Of a stretch of 30,309 nucleotides of DNA, positions 1-7,000 are shown piece by piece. The stretch is from positions 1-30,309 of the forward strand of contig JAIKXO010000163.1 in the NCBI GenBank assembly GCA_024684065.1, given 5' to 3'. The position numbers and the translations under genes are program-made. The DNA comes from Lachnospiraceae bacterium (GTDB lineage: Bacteria; Bacillota_A; Clostridia; Lachnospirales; Lachnospiraceae). The notes below the pieces were generated by a model. It was not told the DNA's origin, did not search any database, and saw only the letters and a program-made list of their open reading frames with translations. Numbering within the stretch: the stretch's first letter is position 1; each line of letters starts with the position of its first letter.

Positions 1-1
1 C

Positions 2-790
2 TTTGAAATACGTGATGAAGAGGAGAACAGGGAGGTCGGCATTCTTCTTTATTATGAAAAGGGGCGCTGTTTTATTGTTGAGCTTATGGATGGACTGGAT
101 GAATGGTCGGCTCCTTTTCTGTTTGCTTCATATGTAAAAAAGGGAGTATTTACGATCCCGCGCGGTGACAGCCTCGTATGGGTACAAAACCGTATCATAC
201 CGCCTTCAAGGCAGAATATTGACATGATCCTTAAGAATCATCATCTGAAAGAATATGATGAAATGAAATTCCTGGAACTGTCAGGAGGAAAATGCTCCCA
301 GGACAGCCTTTATATAGAAGGCGTGAAAGAACTTCCGGGATATGTCTTAAGGCGGCAGGCACATAATATCGCCGAGTGCAGCATTCTTGAAGACCGGGAT
401 CTTCTCTGCATCTTTGCAGATGATACCGCAAAGAAGATCAGTATGGACAGCCTTGCCGGAATAAAGGATGTCGATAAGATCGTTGGTAATGAATCCCTGT
501 TCACATCCTGCAGGGTGGGGGCAGGAGGGTATTTCATAACCTTTAACAATTCTATTGATATTCCCGCTGGAATCCTGTACAAGGAAGGGGAAAAAATCCC
601 GCTCACCGGAACGGAACTGATTGCCTTTGTAAGGAACGGCTTTGCGGATACTACGGAAGCCTGCAGCATTCTGGACTGTTCGAGACAGAATCTTTTATAC
701 ATGATCAGACAGGGGTATGTTGCTCCTGTAAAGGAAGACGTAAAAGGCAATCTCTATCTTAAAGGTGATGTTATTAAAAACCTTTGGTAA
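2..790 (+). CDS. DUF2442-like and helix-turn-helix protein, 5' partial
   Basis: The frame is open from the left edge to a TAA at 790, so about 263 residues of a longer protein are visible; the first internal ATG at 86 is probably not the true start. The second half (after the PGYVLRRQAHN stretch) resembles DUF2442: a short beta-rich module with FADDTAKKISMDS, then SLFTSCRVGAGGYFITF and an IDIPAGILY ending. The last ~55 residues look like an excisionase/MerR-type helix-turn-helix: TTEACSILDCSRQNLLYMIR followed by GYVAPV and LYLKGDV, the pattern of domains that read a DNA site through a short HTH and wing. A DNA-binding or regulatory role is inferred; the target is unknown. It converges on the next gene and overlaps its 3' end by 96 bp. 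The DUF2442 match is from memory of the family pattern, not a search. Confidence 0.75.
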   Translation, partial: FEIRDEEENREVGILLYYEKGRCFIVELMDGLDEWSAPFLFASYVKKGVFTIPRGDSLVWVQNRIIPPSRQNIDMILKNHHLKEYDEMKFLELSGGKCSQDSLYIEGVKELPGYVLRRQAHNIAECSILEDRDLLCIFADDTAKKISMDSLAGIKDVDKIVGNESLFTSCRVGAGGYFITFNNSIDIPAGILYKEGEKIPLTGTELIAFVRNGFADTTEACSILDCSRQNLLYMIRQGYVAPVKEDVKGNLYLKGDVIKNLW

Positions 791-2482
791 TGAATGTCTT
801 ACTGGCCGGGATACCGGATCATTAAGGCGACCGGCCGGTAAGACGGAAGCGGAAGTATCTCTATCCCACCAGTAGATCCCGTAGTAACTGTCTATGTAAG
901 TGCCGTCGGCATTTACGTCAAAGACTCCGGTACAGGCGTCATAAGAAGCGTTATCCGCGTCATTGTTAAGGAGGTCCCTGTTCCTTTGAAACCATTCAAG
1001 AACGGTATCTCCTTTTTTGTAGTTTGTAAAGAGTTCCGTATCACAGCTTTTGTCAAACACAGTATCCCCGTCAAGGTAGAGATAGGCGTTTCCGGTATCA
1101 TAACCGTTTTCCACATAGTAAGGCGACCAGTCAAAGGTCGGGACGGGATCGCTTAATCTGATGACGACGGAATCGTCTCTTACGCTCACGGTGTCAGGGC
1201 TGAAGGTTGTGTAGTTTAACCTTATTCCTTTGGACTTCCCGCTGAACTTTACAAAAGCATCCCTGTATCCGTCCTTTTTCACATCCTTTAAGAGGGCATC
1301 CGCATCCTCTTTTGTATCAAACCGTCCGGCGAGAACCACAAAATAGGGATCCTTATTTAATGCCTCCCATTCGGGGGTATAGGTCACGGAACCGTCATAT
1401 CCCTTATCGCAGAGTGCGGTTGCCGTCTTTATGGCAGCTTCGCGATCCTTTGTGCTCGAAACAAAGACTCCGTAAAAAGGTCTGAGATCGGGATCAGACA
1501 TATAGAGCAGATCGGGATCTGCATCCGGATCAATCTCAGGGGTGATATATTCTTCTGCGGTTATTACGGGTACATCTTCCCTGTCGATCTTTTCGAATTC
1601 GGCCCCTTCGATGAACATGTCAAGTTCACATGAAGGATCGCCGAGGATCGTTAAAACTCCTTTTTTTACCGTAAATTCAGCCTCCAGAGCATAAGGCATT
1701 CCTGAGCTGACCGGATTGCTCAGATTGCCGGAAAGCTTTTTTCCCGACGTGGAACAGGATCCTGCAAAAAAGCTGACCTCCGTACCGGGAAGTTTTTCAT
1801 ATATATACATGTTGTTCCCGTCAAAGAAAAGGTATACGGGACAGTCCGAATCCTTTAAGCGCCAGTATCCCTGCAGGTCCTTATCACCTGCGGATGCTTT
1901 CCTGTCAAGGTACGGGAAGGCATCATTTGCCCTGTCATCCTGCGTGTATATTGTTTTACCGGCACCAAAGCCGTCAAGGACCAGACCGTCCTTTGTAAGC
2001 TTTATCGTTCCTTTTACGGCATCACCCTGATATTTTGAGAGCATGGACATATTTGAAAAATAAAGGGCATTCACTTCAGCACTGTCTGAGTCCGTGCTTG
2101 TTACAGTGTCCTTATCATCCGGGATGAATTCCGCTACCCAGTAGGAATAGACATCCAGATCCTCCTTCTGATCTTCTTCACCATAGGAAAGACCGGCGTA
2201 TGCATACAGGTTGTCCCCGAAGGTGACAAATGAGAGAGTATTGAATTCCTCATTCTCATCATCATAGTAACTGTATTTCCCGCAGATCCTTTCCGCAATG
2301 GACTGTTTTGTACCTTTATCTGTATCCTTTGTTTCCGTATTCTGTCTGCCCTTTTGCTTAGAGGCGGCAGACGTTTTTGTGGCCTTCGTATCCTTAAGGA
2401 CACTTCCCGATACGGGGCTTATGTTTAAAACAGAAAACAAACAAACGGCACACAGCAGAGAAATCGATATTTTCCTGATCAT
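695..2482 (-). CDS. Secreted protein with SPOR-like repeat domain
   Basis: The 595-aa product begins with a signal peptide (MIRKISISLLCAVCLFSVL) without a lipobox, followed by a Lys/Thr-rich low-complexity linker to about residue 65, so it is probably exported. Residues ~65-310 hold two lipocalin-like modules built around phrases such as GKYSYYDDENEEF and LQGYWRLKDSDCPVYLFF. Residues ~333-415 look like a SPOR-type domain in two halves (PFYGVFVSSTKDREAA and YFVVLAGRFDTKEDADALL), a fold known to bind denuded peptidoglycan glycans. A conserved-looking C-terminal block ends with TYIDSYYGIYWWDRD near residue 542. The ~50 residues after that look unlike the rest and run through the inverted repeat and the end of the opposing gene, so the natural stop may have been lost. 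It is the only gene of its unit and is divergent from the operon starting at 2792. Cell-wall binding is inference. Confidence 0.8.
   Translation of the reverse strand: MIRKISISLLCAVCLFSVLNISPVSGSVLKDTKATKTSAASKQKGRQNTETKDTDKGTKQSIAERICGKYSYYDDENEEFNTLSFVTFGDNLYAYAGLSYGEEDQKEDLDVYSYWVAEFIPDDKDTVTSTDSDSAEVNALYFSNMSMLSKYQGDAVKGTIKLTKDGLVLDGFGAGKTIYTQDDRANDAFPYLDRKASAGDKDLQGYWRLKDSDCPVYLFFDGNNMYIYEKLPGTEVSFFAGSCSTSGKKLSGNLSNPVSSGMPYALEAEFTVKKGVLTILGDPSCELDMFIEGAEFEKIDREDVPVITAEEYITPEIDPDADPDLLYMSDPDLRPFYGVFVSSTKDREAAIKTATALCDKGYDGSVTYTPEWEALNKDPYFVVLAGRFDTKEDADALLKDVKKDGYRDAFVKFSGKSKGIRLNYTTFSPDTVSVRDDSVVIRLSDPVPTFDWSPYYVENGYDTGNAYLYLDGDTVFDKSCDTELFTNYKKGDTVLEWFQRNRDLLNNDADNASYDACTGVFDVNADGTYIDSYYGIYWWDRDTSASVLPAGRLNDPVSRPVRHSLPKVFNNITFKIEIAFYVFLYRSNIPLSDHV
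796..844. terminator. 14-bp inverted repeat after the stop of the first gene
   Basis: GTCTTACTGGCCGG at 796-809 pairs with CCGGCCGGTAAGAC at 831-844, with one G-U type mismatch and a 21-nt loop. It starts 5 nt after the TAA at 790, where a transcription terminator would sit, but has no clear T-run. It also lies inside the last codons of the opposing gene, so it may serve transcripts from both sides. Confidence 0.5.
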
Positions 2483-2687
2483 TTTCGCTTTTCATCCTTT
2501 CTGTTATTATCTTTCTTATGTTCAACATTGCAGCAGGACGGTCCTGATATGGATTAAATCTTTTTGCACATGATCCGTTACCTTGTCCGTGGGATACCGG
2601 GCAGCAGCCTGCATAACTGCACCGGTCTGCTTCCTGAAAGCCGGCTTGTTTCACTGCCTGATTGGTTACTGCGCTCACGGCAGAATA

Positions 2688-2696
2688 AGTATACCA
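2688..2696 (-). promoter_or_regulatory. Extended -10 promoter for the SPOR-like gene
   Basis: On the minus strand the sequence reads TGGTATACT, a TGn-extended -10 box. No convincing -35 is visible. It would give a leader of about 200 nt before the start codon at 2482; I see no recognisable riboswitch in that leader. Together with the plus-strand box below it forms a divergent pair. Confidence 0.45.
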
Positions 2697-2710
2697 CATA
2701 AATCCGGTTT

Positions 2711-2721
2711 TATGCTATACT
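2711..2721 (+). promoter_or_regulatory. Extended -10 promoter for the 2792 operon
   Basis: TATGCTATACT is a textbook TG-extended -10 box, with the hexamer TATACT at 2716-2721. A -35 match at the expected distance is poor, which is common for extended -10 promoters. Transcription would begin near 2728, about 65 nt before the start codon at 2792. Confidence 0.6.
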
Positions 2722-2745
2722 GTTTGTCGTACAGGAGTAAGGGCT

Positions 2746-2768
2746 GACAGCGGGATATCCCGTCTGTC
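2746..2768. promoter_or_regulatory. Palindrome in the leader of the 2792 operon
   Basis: The perfect palindrome CGGGATATCCCG (2751-2762) is extended by GACAG on the left and CTGTC on the right with a single-base offset. It lies between the extended -10 box and the GGAGG at 2778-2782. The loopless centre fits a dimeric repressor operator better than an RNA hairpin, but either is possible. Confidence 0.5.
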
Positions 2769-2791
2769 CGGAATAATGGAGGCATAAGATT

Positions 2792-4567
2792 ATGGCATAC
2801 GGAGCAGGTGCGTTAAATGAACAGCAGATGGATGAAATGCGGCAAAAACTGATGGTCCATCCGCTTAATGATACGGAGTACAGAAGGGGGATGAACCAGA
2901 TCATTACCGGCACTCCGCGGGGCAATATGTTTAACTTCCATAAGCCGAAGTACAGTCTCGAACAGGAGGAGGCAAGAAGGCTTGCCTTTGAGAACCAGAA
3001 TAAGATTCTGCGCAGCGCTGCCGGACAAAGCTACAAAGAAGGAAATATCAGAAGCCTGACGATGGCATCCATAAATAAATCTTCATGGCTTAAGAGACAG
3101 GCCATCCCGGAAGAGACCGATATAGATGCGAAGATCGATAAAGCTACCGACACGTTCGGTATTGAGCGCATGAGCAAGTCGCAGAAAACAAAGCGGGGGA
3201 AGAAGTTTAATAAGAAGGCCCAGTTTCAGGCTAAGATGATCAATACCATGGGAGAATGCAATTATCAGCGTGAGAATTCCATTAAGCGTCTCACCTACGA
3301 GGGCATAGACGGCTGGATCGGCAATGAAGAAGAAGGATTTGCAATGGAAGATGATCTGAAATATTTCAGTAATATCGGAGACAGGGAAAATGTTGATATT
3401 ATCGCGCCCATAATGCAGGATATTGCTTTTCTGCAGGTCCAGCAGGTCGGGGAAATACGTATTTCCGACAATCCGGCACTTCGGAACGGATATATGCTTG
3501 AAGGAGATCTCGCAAAGAATACAGAGGTCATTGGAAAGCTTGCGACGCCTGAAACGCGTAATGCTGTTTTTGAGGATACGATCAAGGCTTTTGACAGACT
3601 GGATATTGATAAGTTTAATTATGAATCCGATGAGGAGTTTGCTAAGAACACCGGACGGAACCGGTTCCAGCTGCGTTATGCCGAACTGAAGGCATATTCC
3701 CATGTGGGAACGATGCTCAGGATCCTTGACGAGGACAGTAAAAAAGGCACTGGATATGAAATGCCAAAAGACATCGGGGACAGGCTTGACCAGCTTCACC
3801 GCAAGGTCCGCCTCCTGCAGGATATCCTTGCAGATTACGATAACCGCGTACTGCTTCTGCAGTCTCCGTACTATGTGCTCTTAGCCAGCAAGGATTTCGA
3901 CTCGATATCGAATGATGAACTGAGACGCCGCATCGGCACTACCGAGGACTTATATGCAAGGACGTATATGCAGTTAGAGCTTGACAGACGTGAAAATAAG
4001 GGGTTTAAAAAGGGCGCCTCTGCATCAAAGCTCTTAAAGGCCAATAAGATAAACAAAGATGATATTACGGAAAAGGATATCAATGATTATGTTACGCAGA
4101 ATGCACATCCCAGAACCATAGACATTGCTGCTGCCATGAAGACACAGCCGTATATAGTATATTTCAACGGAGAGGAAAAAGAGCATGACAGCCTTGAGTT
4201 CAGGGAGAAGGTTCGCAGAATGCACCGGGATTTGAACAGTTCTTCCCAGGCAGAGAGATGGCATAAGCTTTCAGCGCGTGACGTAGCTTTGGGACATGAA
4301 AATATAGCTCTGTATGAGGCGGCGGGAGCCGGGGATCTCTATAATGTGCTTCTTGCAGATCAACAGGTGCTTGAAGATTTCAGAGCCAGAATAGATGCGT
4401 TGACACAAATGGAGAAAGCGGGCGGATTCAGACAGTCCCAGGTCATTACAGGGGCAATGATCAGATTGATAGAGGAGTACAAAACTGCCCGTGATAAGTT
4501 TATAGCAGATTATTCCGCTGTAGAAGAAAAGGTCAGGAGCTATCAGAAAAAATTCGGGAATAATTGA
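2792..4567 (+). CDS. Large helical cytosolic protein, putative cargo of accessory locus
   Basis: A 591-aa highly charged protein with no signal peptide and no membrane segment; the composition (frequent E, K, R, D, Q, L) predicts an almost entirely alpha-helical fold. The N-terminal ~45 residues (MAYGAGALNEQQMDEMRQKL) are followed by a basic stretch around residues 125-150 (SKSQKTKRGKKFNKKAQFQ) and long helices to the end. I do not recognise a catalytic motif or family. The start is set by GGAGG at 2778-2782, 9 nt before the ATG. It heads a tightly packed run: its stop lies about 20 nt before the likely start of a tandem-GNAT gene, then a CesT/YbjN-like gene and a second tandem-GNAT gene. By position it corresponds to the 1021-aa gene of the next unit, which also precedes a CesT-like gene; I see no convincing sequence similarity between the two. 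An effector or structural cargo handled by the small partner is inference. Confidence 0.7.
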   Translation: MAYGAGALNEQQMDEMRQKLMVHPLNDTEYRRGMNQIITGTPRGNMFNFHKPKYSLEQEEARRLAFENQNKILRSAAGQSYKEGNIRSLTMASINKSSWLKRQAIPEETDIDAKIDKATDTFGIERMSKSQKTKRGKKFNKKAQFQAKMINTMGECNYQRENSIKRLTYEGIDGWIGNEEEGFAMEDDLKYFSNIGDRENVDIIAPIMQDIAFLQVQQVGEIRISDNPALRNGYMLEGDLAKNTEVIGKLATPETRNAVFEDTIKAFDRLDIDKFNYESDEEFAKNTGRNRFQLRYAELKAYSHVGTMLRILDEDSKKGTGYEMPKDIGDRLDQLHRKVRLLQDILADYDNRVLLLQSPYYVLLASKDFDSISNDELRRRIGTTEDLYARTYMQLELDRRENKGFKKGASASKLLKANKINKDDITEKDINDYVTQNAHPRTIDIAAAMKTQPYIVYFNGEEKEHDSLEFREKVRRMHRDLNSSSQAERWHKLSARDVALGHENIALYEAAGAGDLYNVLLADQQVLEDFRARIDALTQMEKAGGFRQSQVITGAMIRLIEEYKTARDKFIADYSAVEEKVRSYQKKFGNN

Positions 4568-4587
4568 TGAGAGAGCGGAGGTATGAT

Positions 4588-5418
4588 ATGGAACTTACAG
4601 GGATAGGAGAAAAGAATGAAAAAGCTTTTGCGCATCTGTGCCCCGGCAGCAAGACAGGTGATCATGATTTTGCCGTAGGAGCGATCGAGGATGGCCGCGC
4701 GGTTGGTGTAGCATTGTTTGACTGCATGGGCGAGGCTCTTATGCTAAACTACATATACGTGCTGCCTTCATTCAGACGACGCGGCATAGCCACTGCAATG
4801 GTCGAGGGGTTTCTTGATGAAACAGCTTCCGGTCCCCTGGCGGCGCTTCATATCAATTATCCGGAGAAGTCAGAGGAGCTGCACGGGTTTGCCCTGTCCC
4901 TCGGGTTTAAGCTCTACAGGGACGGTGAGGCGTACAGAGTTCCGGCAGAGAAGCTGCTCTCATCCGCGGCGCTTGACAGGATGCTTAAAGGAAAGCATAC
5001 AGGGGAGGCAGTATCAATATCTGAACTTACTGCAGAGGATATAGACCATATTAAGTCAGAACTTGGCAAAGAGGATCTGGATGAGTCGATCATTGACGAT
5101 CCGGCGCTTTCGCAGGAGCTGTCATTCGTGGTGAAGAGCCCGGGATCCGGGGAGCCTGCCGCTCTGATATTATGTGAAAAGGGAGAGGGTGTCATCGCGC
5201 TTCAGTATCTGATCAATTTCACGGATAATGTGAAGCTGACTGTTGATGCGCTCAGGGCTCTGAGGGATGCAGTCATCGCCCTGGGGCTTAAGGATCATGA
5301 GCTGATCTTTGTGACCATGACAGACAGCATACGAAGGCTTGTCGATGCTCTTATAAAGGATAAGGACAGTATCATCTGTGAGGGCAGCGTTATCAGCGGA
5401 ATACTGGCATTTAGATGA
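4588..5418 (+). CDS. Tandem GNAT-fold acetyltransferase-like protein
   Basis: The ATG at 4588 is chosen because GGAGG sits at 4577-4581, 6 nt upstream; a TTG at 4564 and an ATG at 4567 are in frame but lack a site. The 276-aa product has a GNAT N-acetyltransferase domain over residues ~1-115: beta-4/alpha-3 motif A reads YVLPSFRRRGIATAM (residues 57-71), where RRRGIA is the acetyl-CoA pyrophosphate loop, followed by HGFALSLGFKLY as the usual beta-6/7 end. Residues ~145-276 look like a second, degenerate GNAT half without that loop. The N-terminal half resembles the protein encoded from 5968 (LNYIYVLPSF versus LSYLYTAERY). The substrate is unknown; location suggests it acts on a product of the same locus or serves as an assembly factor. 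A hairpin repeat begins 8 nt after the stop. Confidence 0.75.
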   Translation: MELTGIGEKNEKAFAHLCPGSKTGDHDFAVGAIEDGRAVGVALFDCMGEALMLNYIYVLPSFRRRGIATAMVEGFLDETASGPLAALHINYPEKSEELHGFALSLGFKLYRDGEAYRVPAEKLLSSAALDRMLKGKHTGEAVSISELTAEDIDHIKSELGKEDLDESIIDDPALSQELSFVVKSPGSGEPAALILCEKGEGVIALQYLINFTDNVKLTVDALRALRDAVIALGLKDHELIFVTMTDSIRRLVDALIKDKDSIICEGSVISGILAFR

Positions 5419-5425
5419 ATATATC

Positions 5426-5483
5426 GGATCGGCACGAACTGAAGTTCGTGCCAAAGCGCACGATTTGCTGCGCAAATCGGCGC
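5426..5483 (+). repeat. Three-hairpin repeat, copy 1
   Basis: The first hairpin is truncated. Hairpin 2 is complete: GGCACGAACT (5431-5440) with AGTTCGTGCC (5443-5452), loop GA. Hairpin 3 is CGATTTGC (5461-5468) with GCAAATCG (5472-5479), extended by GCGC/GCGC where the other copies have GCAC/GTGC, a paired change. The copy ends 17 nt before the start codon at 5501. Read in one frame it would add an artificial N-terminal extension to the next gene. Confidence 0.85.
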
Positions 5484-5500
5484 GGAAGCGGAGAAAGGGA

Positions 5501-5971
5501 ATGGTCCGGGAAATGATGATCAGAGAGTTTTTACAGAGATTAACGGTCGGCGATGATGAGGCCAGGCTGCTTACCATGGAGGAATCAGGACTTCCGGTGG
5601 ATATGCTGGTCACGACGCTTTATGGATTCGGGAGTGTTTCTAATATCGGCCAGGGAGAGTTTTATTTTTACGGCGAAGAGGAGCCTGAGGCTTTTGCGTG
5701 CCGGATAACGGTGGTGCCGGAGGTGCTTGCCGAAAATGTATTACCGCTCTGCGTCGAGCTTGCCACCGTAAATTATGACCTGCCGATAGGCAGCTTTTCG
5801 TTTGACCGGACGGAAAACTGCGTTGTATACACGCTGCAGGTGCCGTTTGCGGAGGGCTTAAGCGATGAAGAGATCATAGAGGAAGCTGACCTCTGCATCC
5901 GCCTTGCGATCGATTTTTCCGCCCGATATGCCTCGCAGTATGCCTTTTATGCAAACAGGAGGGAACTATGA
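5501..5971 (+). CDS. YbjN/CesT chaperone-like small protein
   Basis: The 156-aa protein starts at ATG 5501 after GGAGAAAGGG; an upstream in-frame start at 5378 would translate the hairpin repeat and is rejected. The pattern is an alpha helix, an antiparallel beta sheet (GEFYFYGEEEPEAFACRITV), a central helix CVELATVNYDLPIG near residues 83-97, another strand pair ending in LQVPF, and a C-terminal helix (EEIIEEADLCIRLAIDFSAR). This order matches the YbjN / type III secretion chaperone (CesT) fold, acidic and dimeric in known members, where it holds an effector partly unfolded. It is a clear paralogue of the gene at 10208 (shared C..L..VN..L.IG), which has almost the same length and also follows a hairpin repeat. 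The next gene overlaps by 4 bp (ATGA), so they are translationally coupled. Chaperone function is inferred from fold pattern and position. Confidence 0.65.
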   Translation: MVREMMIREFLQRLTVGDDEARLLTMEESGLPVDMLVTTLYGFGSVSNIGQGEFYFYGEEEPEAFACRITVVPEVLAENVLPLCVELATVNYDLPIGSFSFDRTENCVVYTLQVPFAEGLSDEEIIEEADLCIRLAIDFSARYASQYAFYANRREL

Positions 5972-6906
5972 ACTGCTATGCTCTGAAGCCGGAGAGGGAG
6001 CTGCTTTCGGCGACGGCTCCGGAAAGTATTGTCAGGATGGTATTTGACGGGAGGGAGGATATACTTTTCCTTGCCGGCTTTGAAGATATTTCTTCGGAAA
6101 ACGGAGATGAAACTAAAATGGTTTCCTATGCTGTTTTTTCGCATCCCCGGGGCATCGGCAGGGGGGTATGGCTTTCGTATCTTTATACGGCGGAGCGTTA
6201 CCGGGAAGAGGGTATGGCGACAAAGCTGCTGTCTTTTTCCGAGGAGTATCTGAAAAAGAAAAGCGTTACTGATATTATGGCAAGGATCCTGACGGAGCCG
6301 GAGGCGGCAGGGGAGTATCATCATTTTTTCACGGAAAGAGGTTTCCTGCCCCTTTGCCTTACGGGACGGCTTTTAGTGTATCAGTATAAGGATATGCTGG
6401 ATCCCGGGGTGTTTGATTTTCTTGAGAAGAAAAAGGCCCAGCTTCCCCCCGTTCTGCATCTGGGGGATTTTAACCGGAAGCTTTTGGGGATGATCCCTGT
6501 CGAGCTTAGTGAGGAGGACGAAACGTTTTCCTGCTTCCTTATGGCTGAAGGCAGGCTTTGCGGAGCGGCAGTCGCCTGCCGTGCCGCTAAGCGTACGGAG
6601 ACGGAGAGGGAAGATGCAGATATGTCCGGGATTCTTGAATACGACGGCTATGAGGAGCTCCCGCCGGCGGAGACTGTATGCATCAAGGAAATCTGGCTGG
6701 ATGAAGGCGCACGGAAAAAGGGAATGTTTCTTCCTCTTTTCCATGCGGTATGTGAAGAGGCGAAGACCGTGCTGTCAGAAGAGATGCGGGTGCAGCTCTT
6801 TATAAAGGATGAAGCGGCATATCACGGGCTTCTCCAGATGTTTAATCCGCCGGAGCAGGAATATCTGGTGCAGGAATATATGAAAAGTCTGGTTGAGAGA
6901 GACTGA
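5968..6906 (+). CDS. Second tandem GNAT-like protein
   Basis: A 312-aa protein whose ATG overlaps the previous stop (ATGA) behind AGGAGGGA. The N-terminal GNAT half carries motif A as LYTAERYREEGMATKLL (residues 72-88, loop REEGMA) and the usual HHFFTERGFLPL end near residue 122. The C-terminal half repeats a GNAT-like pattern with EIWLDEGARKKGMFLPLF (residues 241-258), so this looks like an intramolecular duplication in which the acetyl-CoA loops have drifted from the Q/RxxGxG/A consensus. It resembles the gene at 4588, suggesting local duplication. It closes the first cargo/chaperone unit; an imperfect hairpin follows before the 1021-aa gene. Acetyl transfer is possible but unproven; it may have become a binding or scaffold protein. 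Confidence 0.7.
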   Translation: MNCYALKPERELLSATAPESIVRMVFDGREDILFLAGFEDISSENGDETKMVSYAVFSHPRGIGRGVWLSYLYTAERYREEGMATKLLSFSEEYLKKKSVTDIMARILTEPEAAGEYHHFFTERGFLPLCLTGRLLVYQYKDMLDPGVFDFLEKKKAQLPPVLHLGDFNRKLLGMIPVELSEEDETFSCFLMAEGRLCGAAVACRAAKRTETEREDADMSGILEYDGYEELPPAETVCIKEIWLDEGARKKGMFLPLFHAVCEEAKTVLSEEMRVQLFIKDEAAYHGLLQMFNPPEQEYLVQEYMKSLVERD

Positions 6907-6941
6907 GGAACTGTCTGTATATTAAAAATACTGATCAGGGC

Positions 6942-6975
6942 TTTTCCCGAACGCCCGTAAACGGTGTCGGGAAAA
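6942..6975. other. Intercistronic hairpin before the 1021-aa gene
   Basis: TTTTCCCGA (6942-6950) pairs with TCGGGAAAA (6967-6975), with further imperfect pairs towards the loop. It has no T-run on the plus strand, so it is more likely a processing or stabilising hairpin, or an operator, than an intrinsic terminator. It sits 25 nt before the ATG at 7001. Confidence 0.45.
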
Positions 6976-7000
6976 CCGGGAAAATAAAGGGGAAAGGGAC

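Noticed and set aside
2483..2687. Riboswitch in the 200-nt leader of the SPOR-like gene
   Set aside because: I looked for cobalamin, c-di-GMP, glycine and other conserved cores on the minus strand and found none.
2394..2699. 101-aa minus-strand ORF in the gap before the SPOR-like gene
   Set aside because: It overlaps the signal-peptide start of that gene in another frame, includes the predicted promoter region and shows no protein-like pattern.
5378..5500. N-terminal extension of the chaperone-like protein, containing RTEVRAKAHDLLRKS
   Set aside because: It is a translation of repeat copy 1. The paralogue at 10208 would show a similar extension only because the same repeat lies before it. 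ATG 5501 has its own ribosome site.
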